Source of the DNA: Halalkalibacter wakoensis JCM 9140
GTDB lineage: Bacteria; Bacillota; Bacilli; Bacillales; Bacillaceae_D
Length of the DNA stretch: 43,686 bases
NCBI RefSeq assembly: GCF_000513095.1
Contig: NZ_BAUT01000031.1
Location: forward strand, 1-43,686
Direction of reading: 5' to 3'
This document shows positions 36,728 to 43,686 of this stretch, one piece after another. Position numbers and translations under genes: made by a program. The notes beneath the pieces were generated by a model. The model was not told the DNA's origin. It searched no databases and was given only the letters and a program-made list of their open reading frames with translations. Numbering within the stretch: the stretch's first letter is position 1; each line of letters starts with the position of its first letter.

Positions 36728-36765
36728 GAGTGCACAAGTGTATTCTCTTCGTAGCTAGGTTTTTT
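36709..36765 (+). terminator. riboswitch expression platform: terminator overlapping P1
   Basis: AAACCTAGCTACGAAGAGA pairs with TCTCTTCGTAGCTAGGTTT, then TTT. The 5' arm contains the 3' strands of P3 and P1, so ligand-stabilised P1 would block the terminator: an ON switch, as in pbuE. Confidence 0.85.
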
Positions 36766-37047
36766 GTATTTATATCTAAAAAATAAGACAGGAAGAGGGA
36801 GGACAAAGAGGTGTTTAAGTTTGGAAGTGATGAAATTGATTAGGAATTGCTGATAGAAGTTAGGTGTACGGATACATACTTTTTTAAAAAAAAAGGAAGT
36901 GAATTGTTTATGGGAAATTATTAGTTTACTAAACACTATGAGAATTTTATAAAAGAACTATTTAATGGATTTATTATTTTGCAAACGGTTTCAACGATTA
37001 GTTCCTTCATTAATATATGCAGCTGTTGTTTTGTTACTAAAAAAAGA
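36766..37047 (+). other. gene-poor stretch downstream of the riboswitch
   Basis: A GGGAGG site at about 36798 precedes a GTG frame that stops after ten codons. No frame longer than about 25 codons resembles a permease, efflux pump or purine enzyme. The controlled gene appears to be missing or decayed. Confidence 0.6.
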
Positions 37048-37076
37048 AAAACCAGATCCTTATAGAATCTGGTTTA
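37048..37076 (-). terminator. terminator of the polyamine operon
   Basis: On minus: AAACCAGAT / ATCTGGTTT stem followed by TTTCTTTTTT. Confidence 0.85.
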
Positions 37077-37085
37077 AAATACGAG

Positions 37086-38214
37086 TTACGCCAATCTTAC
37101 TTTGAAATCCTCATAGCCGAACTCACGTACGACACGATATTCTCCGTCTTTATCCTTTACAGCAATCGCTGGCAATGGCATGCCGTTAAACGTTGTGTTT
37201 TTGACCATCGTGTAGATCGCCATATCACCGAAAACTAAACGGTCTCCATTTTCTAAAGGTTGATCGAAAGAGTATTCTCCAATCACGTCACCAGCAAGAC
37301 ATGTTTGTCCGCCGAGTCGATACGTAAATGGCTTTTCATTCTTTTCGCCTGATCCAAGAAGAGGAGGGCGGTAAGGCATTTCTAATACATCCGGCATATG
37401 ACACGTTGCAGACGTATCAAGAATCGCAATCTCGATGTCATTTTCTAGCTTATCAAGAACGGTTGTTACAAGGTATCCGGCATTCAACGCGATCGCTTCT
37501 CCTGGCTCAAGGTACACTTCTAAACCGTATTTGTCTTGCATTCTTTTAATACATTGTTCAAGTAAGTCAATGTCATAGTCTTCACGCGTAATATGGTGTC
37601 CGCCGCCGAAGTTGATCCATTCCATTTCAGAAAGCCATGGACCAAATTTCTCTTCAATCGCATCTAATGTAGTTGCTAAGTCATCCGAGTTTTGCTCACA
37701 AAGTGTGTGGAAATGTAAACCAGACACACCCTCAAGTAATTCTGGGCGGAAGTTTTTGATGGTTACACCAAAGCGGGAACCAGGTGAGCATGGATCATAG
37801 ATCGCATGCCCAACCTGTGTAGAGTGCTCAGGATTAATCCGTAAACCTACTTTCTTCCCAGCTTGAAGAACTTTGTCTTTAAATTTTTTCAACCTGTGAG
37901 AACGAGTTGAAAATAATATGATCGCAATATGAAATGATTTCATCAATCTCATCGTCGCGGTAAGCAGGGGCAAAGCAATGATTTTCTTTGCCCATTTCTT
38001 CGCGTCCAAGTCTTGCTTCGTAAAGTCCGCTTGACGCTGTTCCGCTTAAGTATTGACCAATCAGTGGATAAAATTCAGACATCGAAAAAGCCTTTTGAGC
38101 AAGGATGATTTTCGCATCTGTTCGTTCCATCACACCATTTAATGTCTTGAGATTTTTCTCAAGAAGGCTTTCATCTACTATATAACAAGGTGTCGGCAAT
38201 TCTTCAAATTTCAT
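37086..38214 (-). pseudogene. nspC: carboxynorspermidine/carboxyspermidine decarboxylase, split by a one-base frameshift
   Basis: The gene starts at the ATG at 38214, one base after the dehydrogenase stop. The first part MKFEELPTPCYIVDESLLEK.. carries the PLP lysine in IILAQKAFS (Lys41). It runs into a false stop at QVEKI; the second frame resumes with KFKDKVLQAGKKVGLRINPE. Removing one base from the T6 at 37884-37889 (A6 on minus) joins them to a protein of about 375 residues with GSRFGV, WINFGGGHHITREDYD, LEPGEAI, and DTSATCHMPDVLEMPYRP. Fold-III PLP decarboxylase: it removes CO2 from carboxy(nor)spermidine to make (nor)spermidine. The intact flanks point to a sequence error. Confidence 0.88.
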
Positions 38215-38215
38215 G

Positions 38216-39448
38216 TTAGCGTACAGTCTCCGGTTCTTTGATTGGCTCGTTATCAACAAGCTCAGGGTTGAAGCTTTCTTTCCATGGTAAGCCCCATTTG
38301 TTTAATGCTTCCATAAATGGATCTGGATCAAATTCCTCGATGTTGTAAACACCTGGTTTGTTCCACTTACCAGTCATCAGCATCATTGCACCGATCATAG
38401 CAGGAACACCTGTTGTATAAGAAACGGCTTGTGAGCCTACTTCTCTAAAACATTCTTCATGGTCACATACGTTATACACATAGTATGTTTTTTCTTTGCC
38501 ATCTTTTTTACCTTTAAAGATACAACCAATGTTTGTTTTTCCTTTTGTACGCGGTCCAAGAGAAGCTGGATCAGGAAGTAAAGCTTTTAGGAATTGAAGT
38601 GGAACAATTTCTTTTCCTTCATATTCAATTGGCTCAATAGATGTTAGACCAACATTCTCTAGACATTTTAAGTGAGTGAGGTAGCTCTCACCAAATGTCA
38701 TGAAGAAACGGATGCGCTTAAGGCCAGGAATATTAACAGCTAGAGATTCGAGTTCTTCATGGTACAACAAGTACATATCTTTTTCACCGATTTCAGGGAA
38801 GTCATAAACGCGCTTAATCTCCATCGGTTTTGTTTCTACCCATTCACCATTTTCCCAGTAGCGTCCGTTTGCTGACACTTCACGAATGTTAATTTCAGGG
38901 TTGAAGTTTGTTGCAAAAGGGTAGCCATGATCTCCGGCGTTGCAGTCAAGAATATCAATGTACTCAATTTCATCAAAGTGATGCTTAAGAGCATGAGCTG
39001 AAAAGACACCTGTTACGCCAGGGTCGAAGCCGCTACCTAAAAGAGCTGTAATACCAGCTTTTTCAAAGCGTTCACGATAATCCCATTGCCATTTGTATTC
39101 AAATTTTGCCGTATCTTCCGGCTCGTAGTTTGCTGTATCTAAGTAATTTACTTTTGTCGCAAGGCATGCGTCCATGATCGTTAAGTCTTGATATGGTAAG
39201 GCTAAGTTCATGACGACATCTGGTTTTACTTCTTCAATTAAGGCAATTAATTCATCTACATTATTCGCATCGACTTGTGCAGTCGTAATTTTCGTTTTGC
39301 CACCGTCAAGTTTCGCTTTTAAGTCATCGCATTTTGATTTTGTACGACTAGCGATACAAATTTCCTCAAATACTTCGCTGTTTTGAACGCATTTGTGGAT
39401 CGCTACAGAAGCAACTCCACCACAACCAATAATAAGTGCTTTTCCCAT
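38216..39448 (-). CDS. carboxynorspermidine/carboxyspermidine dehydrogenase (saccharopine dehydrogenase family)
   Basis: 410 residues, AAGGAGAT before the ATG. N-terminal Rossmann fold MGKALIIGCGGVASVAIHKC, then ICIASRTKSKCDDLKAKL, PDVVMNLALPYQDLTIMDAC, NYLDTANYEPED, and GITALLGSGFDPGVTGVFSAHA; the C-terminal half has GVPAMIGAMMLMTGKW. It reductively condenses aspartate semialdehyde with putrescine or diaminopropane to carboxy(nor)spermidine, which NspC then decarboxylates. This is an alternative to the SpeE/SpeD route. Its leader region contains a terminator and a cluster of stem-loops. Confidence 0.9.
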   Translation of the reverse strand: MGKALIIGCGGVASVAIHKCVQNSEVFEEICIASRTKSKCDDLKAKLDGGKTKITTAQVDANNVDELIALIEEVKPDVVMNLALPYQDLTIMDACLATKVNYLDTANYEPEDTAKFEYKWQWDYRERFEKAGITALLGSGFDPGVTGVFSAHALKHHFDEIEYIDILDCNAGDHGYPFATNFNPEINIREVSANGRYWENGEWVETKPMEIKRVYDFPEIGEKDMYLLYHEELESLAVNIPGLKRIRFFMTFGESYLTHLKCLENVGLTSIEPIEYEGKEIVPLQFLKALLPDPASLGPRTKGKTNIGCIFKGKKDGKEKTYYVYNVCDHEECFREVGSQAVSYTTGVPAMIGAMMLMTGKWNKPGVYNIEEFDPDPFMEALNKWGLPWKESFNPELVDNEPIKEPETVR

Positions 39449-39582
39449 TTTCCTATCTCCTTACTAAATAAAATTTTGCAGAATGAGAAGTCCTTAAAAC
39501 CTACTTGATAGTAGCTTGCCTACTTACAGTGTCTTTACCCAAAAGAATATGGTTCAAACCTCTCAAAAAACGTTTTAAAACA

Positions 39583-39626
39583 CAAAAAAGCAGGTGCTAA
39601 ACGCATCATTGCGCACAACACTTGCT
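39583..39626 (-). terminator. terminator in the leader of the polyamine operon
   Basis: On minus: AGCAAGTG / CACCTGCT with an inner CGCA-ATGA-TGCG hairpin, followed by TTTTTTG. It lies 135 bases upstream of the dehydrogenase start, so it either ends a separate RNA or attenuates the operon. Confidence 0.75.
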
Positions 39627-39798
39627 AAGATATTGTTTATATTAAAAAAGCATAGTAAATATATGACAAAGGTCATCATTGTGTTACTACTACCATAAAA
39701 TTCAAAGAAAATTGTGATAGAAAGCTTTTAATATTTAAATATCTTTATTAGGGATCAGAGTCTATATAGCAAATAAATACTTTTTAGTACTCTTATTG

Positions 39799-39956
39799 AC
39801 CGTTTCACAAGTTGATGTGCAAATGCACTGGTTGTAAAGTAACCAACTTATAAAATTTGAGCTTTTAACTCAATCAATAAGGCAACTTAGTTGCCAGTCG
39901 GCATTTGACCTAGCTGTCCGTATGGCTTTAACTTACTTGTTCGTAAGTGGTCAAAA
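39799..39956. ncRNA. candidate structured RNA: chain of stem-loops, two three-way junctions
   Basis: The gap 39449-40270 has no gene, but this part is dense in perfect stems. Junction 1: AAGTT/AACTT (809-813/845-849 of 39xxx) enclosing GTGC-AAAT-GCAC and GGTT/AACC. Then hairpins TTGAG/CTCAA (857-873) and GGCAAC-TTA-GTTGCC (881-895). Junction 2: TTTGACC/GGTCAAA (904-910/949-955) enclosing AGCTG/TATGGCT-type and ACTTAC/GTAAGT hairpins. GC content is higher than in the flanks. Strand is uncertain. On minus it would be the 5' leader of the polyamine operon, upstream of the terminator at 39583; on plus it precedes pirin by 315 bases. It matches no RNA family I can recall. Confidence 0.5.
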
Positions 39957-40270
39957 TTATCTGCTTGGAAAGACCTGATGTAATAAGATTCACTCTCCAA
40001 ATTTAATGCTTCTCTACTGTAACAACATCTATTCGAAATTTCAATAGGTATAATAAAAAAATTTAAGAATAATTCTGATGAGTACTTTCAAGAGGTTTAA
40101 TAGTCATAAGCATAAAAGTTGCTTATTTGCTAGCTATTTTCTAAGATTAAACTAGTTAGTAAACATTTTTGTTTAAAAAGTAATGAAGTCCTGAGTATTT
40201 CCTTTGTTTTGAGGGACGCTAGAAGGTAAGGAATAACCATTTATATGATTTATGAAGAGGAGAGAGGTAT

Positions 40271-41158
40271 ATGGAGAAAGAAGTAGGTGCGGCGTATAAG
40301 AGGAGCATTAAAGATCATTTGGTATGTAAAGTACGAGCAAGCGTCGTTTCCCTTTATACAAAAAGGTGGATTCTTCCTGTAGAGCGTTGGGCGGACTTTG
40401 ACCCATTTATTTTAATGGCTGAAGACTGGTTTAAAAGAGGGGCTTTCTCGGATCATCCTCATCGCGGGGTTTCAAACAATCACGTATGTCGTAGATGGAA
40501 GGCTAGAACACATTGATAACGGAGGCGGACGTGATATTTTAGAGCCGGGTGACGTGCAATATATGAACGCTGGTTGGGCAGCAAGACATGGAGAAGAAGG
40601 GGTTGAAGAAGACATTGCCCATACACTTCAATTATGGCTAAACTTACCGAAAAACCTTAAAAAGACTGGAGCATCTTACAGAATATCTATTCAGAAGATG
40701 CTCCAGTTTTGAATTTGGATGGTGGACATGTAAAAGTGTTTTCTAGTCATTTTGGTGATGTAAAAGGGCCTCTTGATTCGGTCGTACCCATTCCATTACG
40801 TTAGCTGAGATTAGTCTTGAAAAAGGAGCGAGTTACATCCACAATCTGCCGGAAACACATAATGCGTTTTTGTACGTGTTATCAGGTGATCTTGAGTTTG
40901 GAAATGAAGAAGAGTCTGTACGGCTAACGAAACATGGCGTTGCTACTTTAACGTATAACGAGAACGGAGATGCAACGAAAAACAGTGAACTGAAAATAAA
41001 GTCGCAAAGCAGACGTTCAAAAGTACTCATTTATTCGGGGACGCCCATTAAAGAACAGATTGTCCCTTATGGACCTTTTGTGATGAATACAATGGGATGA
41101 AATAAGACAAGCGTACAAAGATTATCATGATGGTAAATTTGGACCTCCTGCCATCTAA
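40271..41158 (+). pseudogene. pirin family protein, broken by four one-base indels
   Basis: ATG after AGAGGAGAG. Successive frames encode one pirin-like cupin: WADFDPFILMAEDWFKRGAF and SDHPHRG (metal His), then after a shift FQTITYVVDGRLEHIDNGGG, DILEPGDVQYMNAGWAARHGEE, LQLWLNLPKNLKK, then DAPVLNLDGGHVKVFSSHFG, ITLAEISLEKGASYIHNLPE, HNAFLYVLSGDLEFGN, QIVPYGPFVMNT and finally a tail ending DYHDGKFGPPAI. Breaks: GGGG at 40466-40469 (one extra), near 40679 (one missing), 40780-40781 (one missing G), GGG at 41094-41096 (one extra). Pirins are Fe-binding cupins, some with quercetinase activity. Four errors in one conserved gene argue for poor local sequence, or a truly dead gene. Confidence 0.8.
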
Positions 41159-41176
41159 AAGAAAGGACTAGAAGAG

Positions 41177-41422
41177 ATGGGGATTGTTGTTGTGGAAATT
41201 TGTGATGGAAATATCATTACTGATATAGATATTGAAAAAATAATAGAAGAAGAATTTCCTGAAGTAGCTGTTATTGAAAGTAGTTGCCTTTCTTTTTGCG
41301 GAATGTGTGCGAAAAGGCCGTATGCGATTGTAAATGGTAAGCGTATCTTTGCTAAAACAGTGGACGAATGCTTGATTAAAATCAGAAAGCAAATTCAATC
41401 GGAACTAGCTATTTTTTCTTAA
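41177..41422 (+). CDS. DUF1450 (YuzB-like) small protein
   Basis: 81 residues starting MGIVVVEICDGNIITDIDIE. The family core is the Cys-containing ESSCLSFCGMCAKRPYAIVNG (about 33-53 in two parts), with three Cys in a CxxxCxxC-like array that could bind metal or an Fe-S cluster, followed by a helical C-terminus. DUF1450 proteins are common in Bacillaceae and lack an assigned function. It follows pirin by 18 bases. Confidence 0.8.
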   Translation: MGIVVVEICDGNIITDIDIEKIIEEEFPEVAVIESSCLSFCGMCAKRPYAIVNGKRIFAKTVDECLIKIRKQIQSELAIFS

Positions 41423-41496
41423 TCCCTATTGACAATCCTAGTTCTTCATATTTTTTCATTTGCAAAATCCTTTATTTTATGATCTAATTTAACTAT

Positions 41497-41522
41497 CTTT
41501 TTATACCTTTTTGTATAAAAAG
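41497..41522. repeat. palindrome upstream of trhO
   Basis: Perfect 10-bp inverted repeat CTTTTTATAC / GTATAAAAAG with a 6-base spacer, 40 bases before the trhO start: a candidate operator or hairpin. Confidence 0.4.
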
Positions 41523-41561
41523 TATCACGCTTAATTAGCCATAATAGATAGGGTGTATAAA

Positions 41562-42523
41562 ATGAACCATTCATATAGAGTATTACTATATTACATGTAT
41601 GTCCCAATTACAGATCCAGAAAGATTTGCTGCTGACCATTTAACCTTTTGTCAGTCATTAGGCTTGAAAGGTCGAATCCTTGTAGCAGCAGAAGGGATTA
41701 ATGGAACGGTATCGGGAACTGTTGAACAAACTGACGAGTACATGAAGCAATGAAGGCCGATTCGCGTTTTTCTGAGATGGTCTTTAAAGTGGATGAAGCT
41801 GATCAACATGCATTTAAAAAGATGCATGTAAGATACAGGGAGGAACTTGTTACACTTCGATTAGAAAAAGACATTGACCCATTGAAAACGACTGGAAATT
41901 ACCTTAGTCCAGCTGAATTCTATCAAGCTATGCAAGACCCTCAAACGATTGTCATCGACGCAAGAAATGATTACGAATATAATTTAGGTCATTTCCGTGG
42001 CGCAATTAAACCGGAAATAACCAATTTTCGTGAGCTTCCTGATTGGATTAAGGAGAATCGGGACCAGTTTGAAGGGAAAAAGATCCTAACTTATTGTACA
42101 GGTGGAATTAGGTGTGAGAAATTTTCCGGTTGGTTAGTCAATGAAGGCTTTGATAACGTCTCCCAGTTGCATGGAGGGATCGTCACTTACGGAAAGGATC
42201 CTGATGTACAAGGAAAGCTATGGGATGGGCAGTGCTATGTTTTTGATGAACGGATTAGTGTCCCTGTCAATCAAACAGAACACGTTATAGTTGGAAAAGA
42301 TCACTTTACTGGAGAACCGTGTGAACGTTATGTAAATTGTGGAAACCCAGAATGCAACAAAAAAATTCTCTGTTCGGAAGAAAATGAGCATACGTTTTTA
42401 CGTGGTTGTACACACGAGTGCCGAGTACATGAAAGAAACCGCTATGTGGTAGAACATGGTTTAAGCGCTAAAGACGTGCAAGAAAGATTGGAACAAGTAA
42501 AAAAAGTACAGATACCTTCCTAA
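41562..42523 (+). pseudogene. trhO: TrhO-type rhodanese (UPF0176, tRNA uridine hydroxylase), split by a one-base frameshift
   Basis: Start at the ATG at 41562 ([19 protein letters not shown]). The first frame stops at 41753; the second (41750-42523) continues [20 protein letters not shown]. One G lost near 41747 (AAGC instead of AAGGC) restores [12 protein letters not shown] and a protein of about 320 residues. N-terminal acylphosphatase-like domain with [16 protein letters not shown], rhodanese domain with [15 protein letters not shown] and the active loop [13 protein letters not shown] (Cys about 179), and a Cys-rich C-terminal zinc-like region ([24 protein letters not shown]). TrhO makes 5-hydroxyuridine at the wobble position of tRNAs in an oxygen-dependent reaction. 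Confidence 0.88.
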
Positions 42524-42534
42524 TAAACCGAAAA

Positions 42535-42574
42535 TACCAAACAAAGGATGAATATCCTAGTTTGGTGTTTTTTT
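42535..42574 (+). terminator. terminator after trhO
   Basis: ATACCAAAC / GTTTGGTGT with inner AGGAT/ATCCT, followed by a T8 tract. Confidence 0.85.
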
Positions 42575-42590
42575 ATTTGTCGTTATTATT

Positions 42591-42740
42591 TCAATGGCAA
42601 GGAGGGTACGTGTATTTCGGTAAATTTTCTTTATTTGTCACAGTAGGAGCAATGACCCATTCTTTGTAGTTTTTAATAGATTCTAGATTGATTTTTCAGC
42701 TTCCGTCATAAAAATTTGGTTTGTCAGTTACTTTAGTCAT
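42591..42740 (-). pseudogene. small 49-residue protein interrupted by an in-frame TGA
   Basis: ATG at 42740 with AGAGGGGGG upstream. The frame reads MTKVTDKPNFYDGS, TGA (42696-42698), KINLESIKNYKEWVIAPTV, TNKENLPKYTYPPCH, stop. Both halves have protein-like composition in the same frame, and Trp (TGG) at the TGA position would give a smooth sequence, so a G-to-A change in one codon is the simplest explanation. Family unknown. Confidence 0.5.
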
Positions 42741-42762
42741 AGTGTACCCCCCTCTAATCACT

Positions 42763-42780
42763 TGAATACTCCTGTATTCA
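42763..42780. repeat. short palindrome upstream of the interrupted small gene
   Basis: TGAATAC-TCCT-GTATTCA, 23 bases before the minus-strand ATG; operator-like. Confidence 0.35.
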
Positions 42781-42911
42781 CTATTATTATAGTAAAAAAT
42801 ACCTAGGAATTGAAAGCGTTTTATTTTATAAATTAATTATTTTTGTAGGATTGGAATTTGATTCGCTTTCTTAGGGGATAACTATTTATATCAAAAAAAA
42901 GGGGTGGAAAG

Positions 42912-43082
42912 ATGAACAAAGATGACGTTAAAACACAAAAAACGGTTTTTAAAGACAATCAACATTTAGTTCCAGAAGGTACTTTGCCTGGTGGAAGAGA
43001 GGATTTAAGTGACAAAATAGGCAGTGTGAACTCCGAGGAATTGCGATATGAGCATGCAGACGATATATATGATGAATATTGA
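42912..43082 (+). CDS. 56-residue hydrophilic protein, unknown
   Basis: ATG with GGGGTGG about 6 bases upstream. The product is acidic and has no hydrophobic segment: it begins MNKDDVKTQKTVFKDNQHLV, has a PEGTLPGGREDL turn-rich part and ends DDIYDEY. A weak CACTCT/AGAGTG hairpin follows (43097-43122). No family recognised. Confidence 0.5.
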   Translation: MNKDDVKTQKTVFKDNQHLVPEGTLPGGREDLSDKIGSVNSEELRYEHADDIYDEY

Positions 43083-43149
43083 AAAGCGAATAGGCGCACT
43101 CTTTAAGAAGAGAGTGTTTAAAAAATGAGGGTAAAAAAAAGAGGTTAAA

Positions 43150-43224
43150 TGGCTGGGCTAGCAGGATTCGAACCTACGCATGACGGAGTCAAAGTCCGTT
43201 GCCTTACCACTTGGCTATAGCCCA
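43150..43224 (-). tRNA. tRNA-Gln (anticodon TTG)
   Basis: On minus: acceptor TGGGCTA/TAGCCCA, D arm AGCCAAGTGGTAAGGC, anticodon stem ACGGA/TCCGT around CTTTGAC, T arm with GGTTCGAATCC, discriminator G and an encoded CCA. The T arm has a mismatch-free stem (GTAGG/CCTGC). Confidence 0.96.
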
Positions 43225-43378
43225 GCGAAGCGACATTTATATATTGTGCAATTTTAATCGTTATATACGTTTTTTAGTGAGAAATTTAAAACATTTAATT
43301 TGTTCGTGACATTACAGATGCATAAGGAACTTAATTAAGAAAAAAATAACGAGGAACCAATTAAAGGAGGGGAACATA

Positions 43379-43531
43379 ATGGCAACTGGGAAAAGTTTTA
43401 ACCATAAACGAAAAGGTCATCCAGGAGCATTTCCAAAAGGAAGTGAAGAAAGGCAACCGAAACATAATATAGAGGAAGAAGGATATTTGGTTGAAAAAGA
43501 AGCTTTTAAAAATCGTGTTACCGAAGAGTAA
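43379..43531 (+). CDS. 50-residue basic hydrophilic protein, unknown
   Basis: AAAGGAGGGG before the ATG, a terminator directly after the stop. The N-terminal half is rich in Lys, His, Gly and Pro (GKSFNHKRKGHPGAFPKG), the C-terminal half in Glu (EEEGYLVEKEAFKNRVTEE). Good signals for translation and termination support a real gene; no family recognised. Confidence 0.6.
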   Translation: MATGKSFNHKRKGHPGAFPKGSEERQPKHNIEEEGYLVEKEAFKNRVTEE

Positions 43532-43537
43532 AGGCCA

Positions 43538-43570
43538 AGAGGTGCTTGTCAATGAGACAAGCACCTCTTT
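43538..43570 (+). terminator. terminator after the 50-residue gene
   Basis: AGAGGTGCTTGTC / GACAAGCACCTCT with TT. After it, to the window end, nothing clear is visible. Confidence 0.85.
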
Positions 43571-43686
43571 ATGAATTCTTACTCTCTTTTATTTAATCCT
43601 TCAGAGACAGTTACAATTGTATAACCTTCCTATCTTAATGAATTAATAATCTTACGAAATGAATCATTAAAAAAAGGAACCTGCTT

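Noticed and set aside
40466-41096. Programmed ribosomal frameshifting in pirin.
   Set aside because: Four shifts of mixed direction with no slippery heptamer plus stimulator at each; sequence error or decay is far more likely.
42696-42698. Selenocysteine at the in-frame TGA of the small minus-strand gene.
   Set aside because: No SECIS-like hairpin follows the TGA, and the surrounding residues do not resemble a selenoprotein site; a changed Trp codon is simpler.
1-43686. CRISPR array, insertion sequence, prophage or other mobile element.
   Set aside because: No regularly spaced direct repeats, no transposase or integrase motifs, and no terminal inverted repeats or target duplications were seen.

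Overview
The window looks like the chromosome of a low-GC, spore-forming Bacillaceae bacterium, probably of the alkaliphilic or halophilic group (Alkalihalobacillus/Halalkalibacter-like). Signs are an Sda sporulation checkpoint peptide, a YhcN-like spore protein, LtaS-type lipoteichoic acid synthase, GuaC very close to the Bacillus subtilis protein, strong AGGAGG ribosome sites with some TTG/GTG starts, a CCA-encoding tRNA-Gln, catabolite (cre) boxes and acidic exported lipoproteins. No CRISPR array, insertion sequence, integrase or prophage gene is visible.

Layout. 1-6.4 kb is signalling: an acyltransferase tail, sda, a LytTR response regulator, a MEDS-domain hybrid kinase, then a LytS-like kinase/AraC-type regulator pair and a multipass membrane protein. 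6.4-12.9 kb is one Opp/Dpp-type peptide ABC operon (binding protein, two permeases, two ATPases) with a DUF1028 protein inside it. 13.1-18 kb is an unusual cluster: a regulator joining an excisionase-type HTH to an NMT1/THI5-like binding domain, a lipoprotein of the same ligand-binding superfamily, a TauE/TSUP permease and an amidohydrolase, with a shared 8-bp motif upstream. 18.3-26.6 kb is a sugar system: a membrane-anchored sugar sensor, YesM/LytS-like kinase, YesN-like regulator, and a ChvE-GguA-GguB monosaccharide transporter with two cre-like boxes.

26.7-33.2 kb holds small and housekeeping genes: YhcN-like, DUF4334, phasin-like, UbiB/ABC1 kinase, AI-2E family transporter and a NAD(P)-binding oxidoreductase. 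33.2-36.5 kb, on the minus strand, has LTA synthase and GMP reductase. Divergent from guaC is a purine riboswitch with its own promoter and terminator but no intact gene after it. 37-39.5 kb carries the two-gene carboxy(nor)spermidine route to polyamines, preceded by a long leader region with a terminator and a string of stem-loops that may be a structured RNA. 40.2-43.7 kb has pirin, DUF1450, TrhO/rhodanese, tRNA-Gln and several very small genes.

Quality caveat. From about 16.6 kb on, at least nine otherwise good genes are broken by one-base indels, nearly all in short homopolymers; pirin alone needs four. The broken frames rejoin into complete conserved proteins, so these look more like consensus errors than decay. 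The first 16 kb shows none.

Best candidates for new biology are the orphan purine riboswitch with pbuE-like ON geometry but a guanine-type specificity base, the stem-loop cluster upstream of the polyamine genes, and the HTH/binding-protein fusion regulator cluster.
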